A stretch of 6,128 nucleotides of DNA from Verrucomicrobiota bacterium (GTDB lineage Bacteria; Verrucomicrobiota; Verrucomicrobiia; Chthoniobacterales; JAFAMB01). The notes under the pieces were generated by a model. It was given only the letters and a program-made list of their open reading frames with translations. It was not told the DNA's origin and did no database searches. The stretch is taken from assembly GCA_019241095.1 (NCBI GenBank), contig JAFAXJ010000289.1, positions 1-6,128 on the forward strand. The letters are read 5' to 3'. Positions 5,392-6,128 of this stretch are shown here, piece by piece (positions within the stretch are counted from its first letter, which is position 1; each line of letters starts with the position of its first letter). The translations under genes and the position numbers were made by a program.

Positions 5392-6128
5392 TCAACTAGT
5401 TTTTGATTTTTGAGGGCGAAAGAAGGCATCAGTGGCCAGTTGATAAACTTGCCGAAGCGGCATGCCTGAAGATTCAGCCGCCTTTTTGCATGATTCAAAT
5501 TCTGGCGAAGCTTGCAAGAGTTCATCTCCAAGCCGCCCTATCTTAAGTTCGATCTCTCCCGCCGGAGTTGAAACTTTGACGATATCGCGTTCGAGCATGA
5601 GCCGTTCGACTTCACGGTAACGCAAGCCAAACGTCGTAGTCTCTTGAAATAGGATCCGCTGAATCGCGTCCAGGTTGGAGCGATCAACAAGAACAGTGAT
5701 CAATACGCCAAGCCGGTTCTTTTTCATGTGAACGGGCGTGAAATAGCTTTCTGCAGCCCCTGCGCGAAGCAGTTTATCCATCGTATTGCCTAAAATCTCT
5801 GGAGAAAGGTCATCAACGTTTACCGAAATCTCGAGGATCCTATCCGTTCCAGTCGAAATTGGCTGATCCGCGAGAACTCCTCTCAAGGCATTTGGACGGT
5901 TCGGCAAATGACGGCTCCCCAGACCGTATCCGATCCGCTTGGGCGCTAGCGAGGGCATGATGCCTACCGACGACTGAAACTCGGCTACAAGAGCAGCTCC
6001 GGTCGGTGTAATGAGTTCTTGTTCCACTGCAATCTGGCTGATCTTTATTCCTTCAAGGATTTGCAAAGTAGCTGGCGCAGGGATCGGTAAGGTGCCGTGA
6101 GCGCATTCGAAGGTCCCATGTCCGTCGA
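5392..6128 (-). CDS. larC: LarC, nickel-pincer cofactor cyclometallase, 5' end cut
   Basis: The frame is open at the right edge and ends at TGA 5392-5394; 244 residues are visible and about 150 N-terminal ones are missing, judging from a usual length near 400. LarC inserts nickel into the pincer cofactor of lactate racemase-type (LarA) enzymes in a CTP-dependent reaction. Visible family motifs: [13 protein letters not shown] (8-20), [11 protein letters not shown] (37-47), [18 protein letters not shown] (66-83), VNVDDLSPE (102-110), then [14 protein letters not shown] (133-146) and [18 protein letters not shown] (161-178). The N-terminal and C-terminal domains are joined in one uninterrupted frame at the linker near residues 86-99, unlike the larC1/larC2 frameshift arrangement of Lactobacillus plantarum. 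TTG at 6064-6066 is an internal codon, not the start. The transaldolase gene follows after 35 nt, probably in the same operon. No larA, larB or larE is visible here. Confidence 0.93.
   Translation of the reverse strand, partial: DGHGTFECAHGTLPIPAPATLQILEGIKISQIAVEQELITPTGAALVAEFQSSVGIMPSLAPKRIGYGLGSRHLPNRPNALRGVLADQPISTGTDRILEISVNVDDLSPEILGNTMDKLLRAGAAESYFTPVHMKKNRLGVLITVLVDRSNLDAIQRILFQETTTFGLRYREVERLMLERDIVKVSTPAGEIELKIGRLGDELLQASPEFESCKKAAESSGMPLRQVYQLATDAFFRPQKSKTS

Noticed and set aside
5357..5395. Upstream TTG start giving a 339-residue transaldolase coupled to the larC stop (TTGA overlap)
   Set aside because: The extra 13 residues are basic and absent from transaldolases, while ATG 5354-5356 has a GGGTGA site at 8 nt and matches the family N terminus.

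Overview
This window looks like ordinary chromosomal DNA from a Gram-negative-type bacterium of roughly 50% GC. The proteins read most like those of soil Verrucomicrobia (Chthoniobacterales/Udaeobacter-like). That assignment is an inference from protein style: a DUF5069 protein, a TalB-type transaldolase, a one-piece LarC, and an APC permease that begins YGDWGTS. No search was possible. I see no tRNA, rRNA, CRISPR array, transposase, integrase or phage gene.

Layout, left to right. Positions 1-336 (minus) hold the first 112 codons of a DUF5069 protein that runs off the left edge. A 100-bp divergent gap separates it from 437-1207 (plus), an exported lysozyme-like protein. A 190-bp convergent gap (1208-1397) follows; it holds a strong GC hairpin framed by two purine/pyrimidine-biased, imperfectly inverted arms. 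Positions 1398-3221 (minus) encode a 12-helix APC-superfamily permease with a C-terminal UspA-like cytosolic domain. The next stretch, 3222-3756, is gene-poor and holds a candidate operator/promoter for the permease and a possible 46-residue acidic, proline-rich small protein (3478-3618, minus). Positions 3757-4227 (minus) encode an unrecognised 156-residue exported protein. A textbook intrinsic terminator (about 4313-4354, minus) separates it from transaldolase (4376-5356, minus). LarC, the nickel-pincer-cofactor cyclometallase, occupies 5392-6128 (minus) and is cut at its N terminus by the right edge.

How the genes relate. larC and tal lie 35 nt apart on the same strand, and the only terminator seen lies after tal, so they probably share a transcript. 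The pairing has no obvious biochemical logic: one matures a nickel cofactor and the other belongs to the non-oxidative pentose phosphate pathway. The 156-residue gene behind the terminator should be a separate unit. The permease is probably monocistronic and converges on the lysozyme-like gene. I found no clear multi-gene novel system. The points most worth a second look are the lysozyme-like exported family, the inverted-arm element between the convergent genes, the APC-Usp fusion, and the hidden 46-residue ORF.
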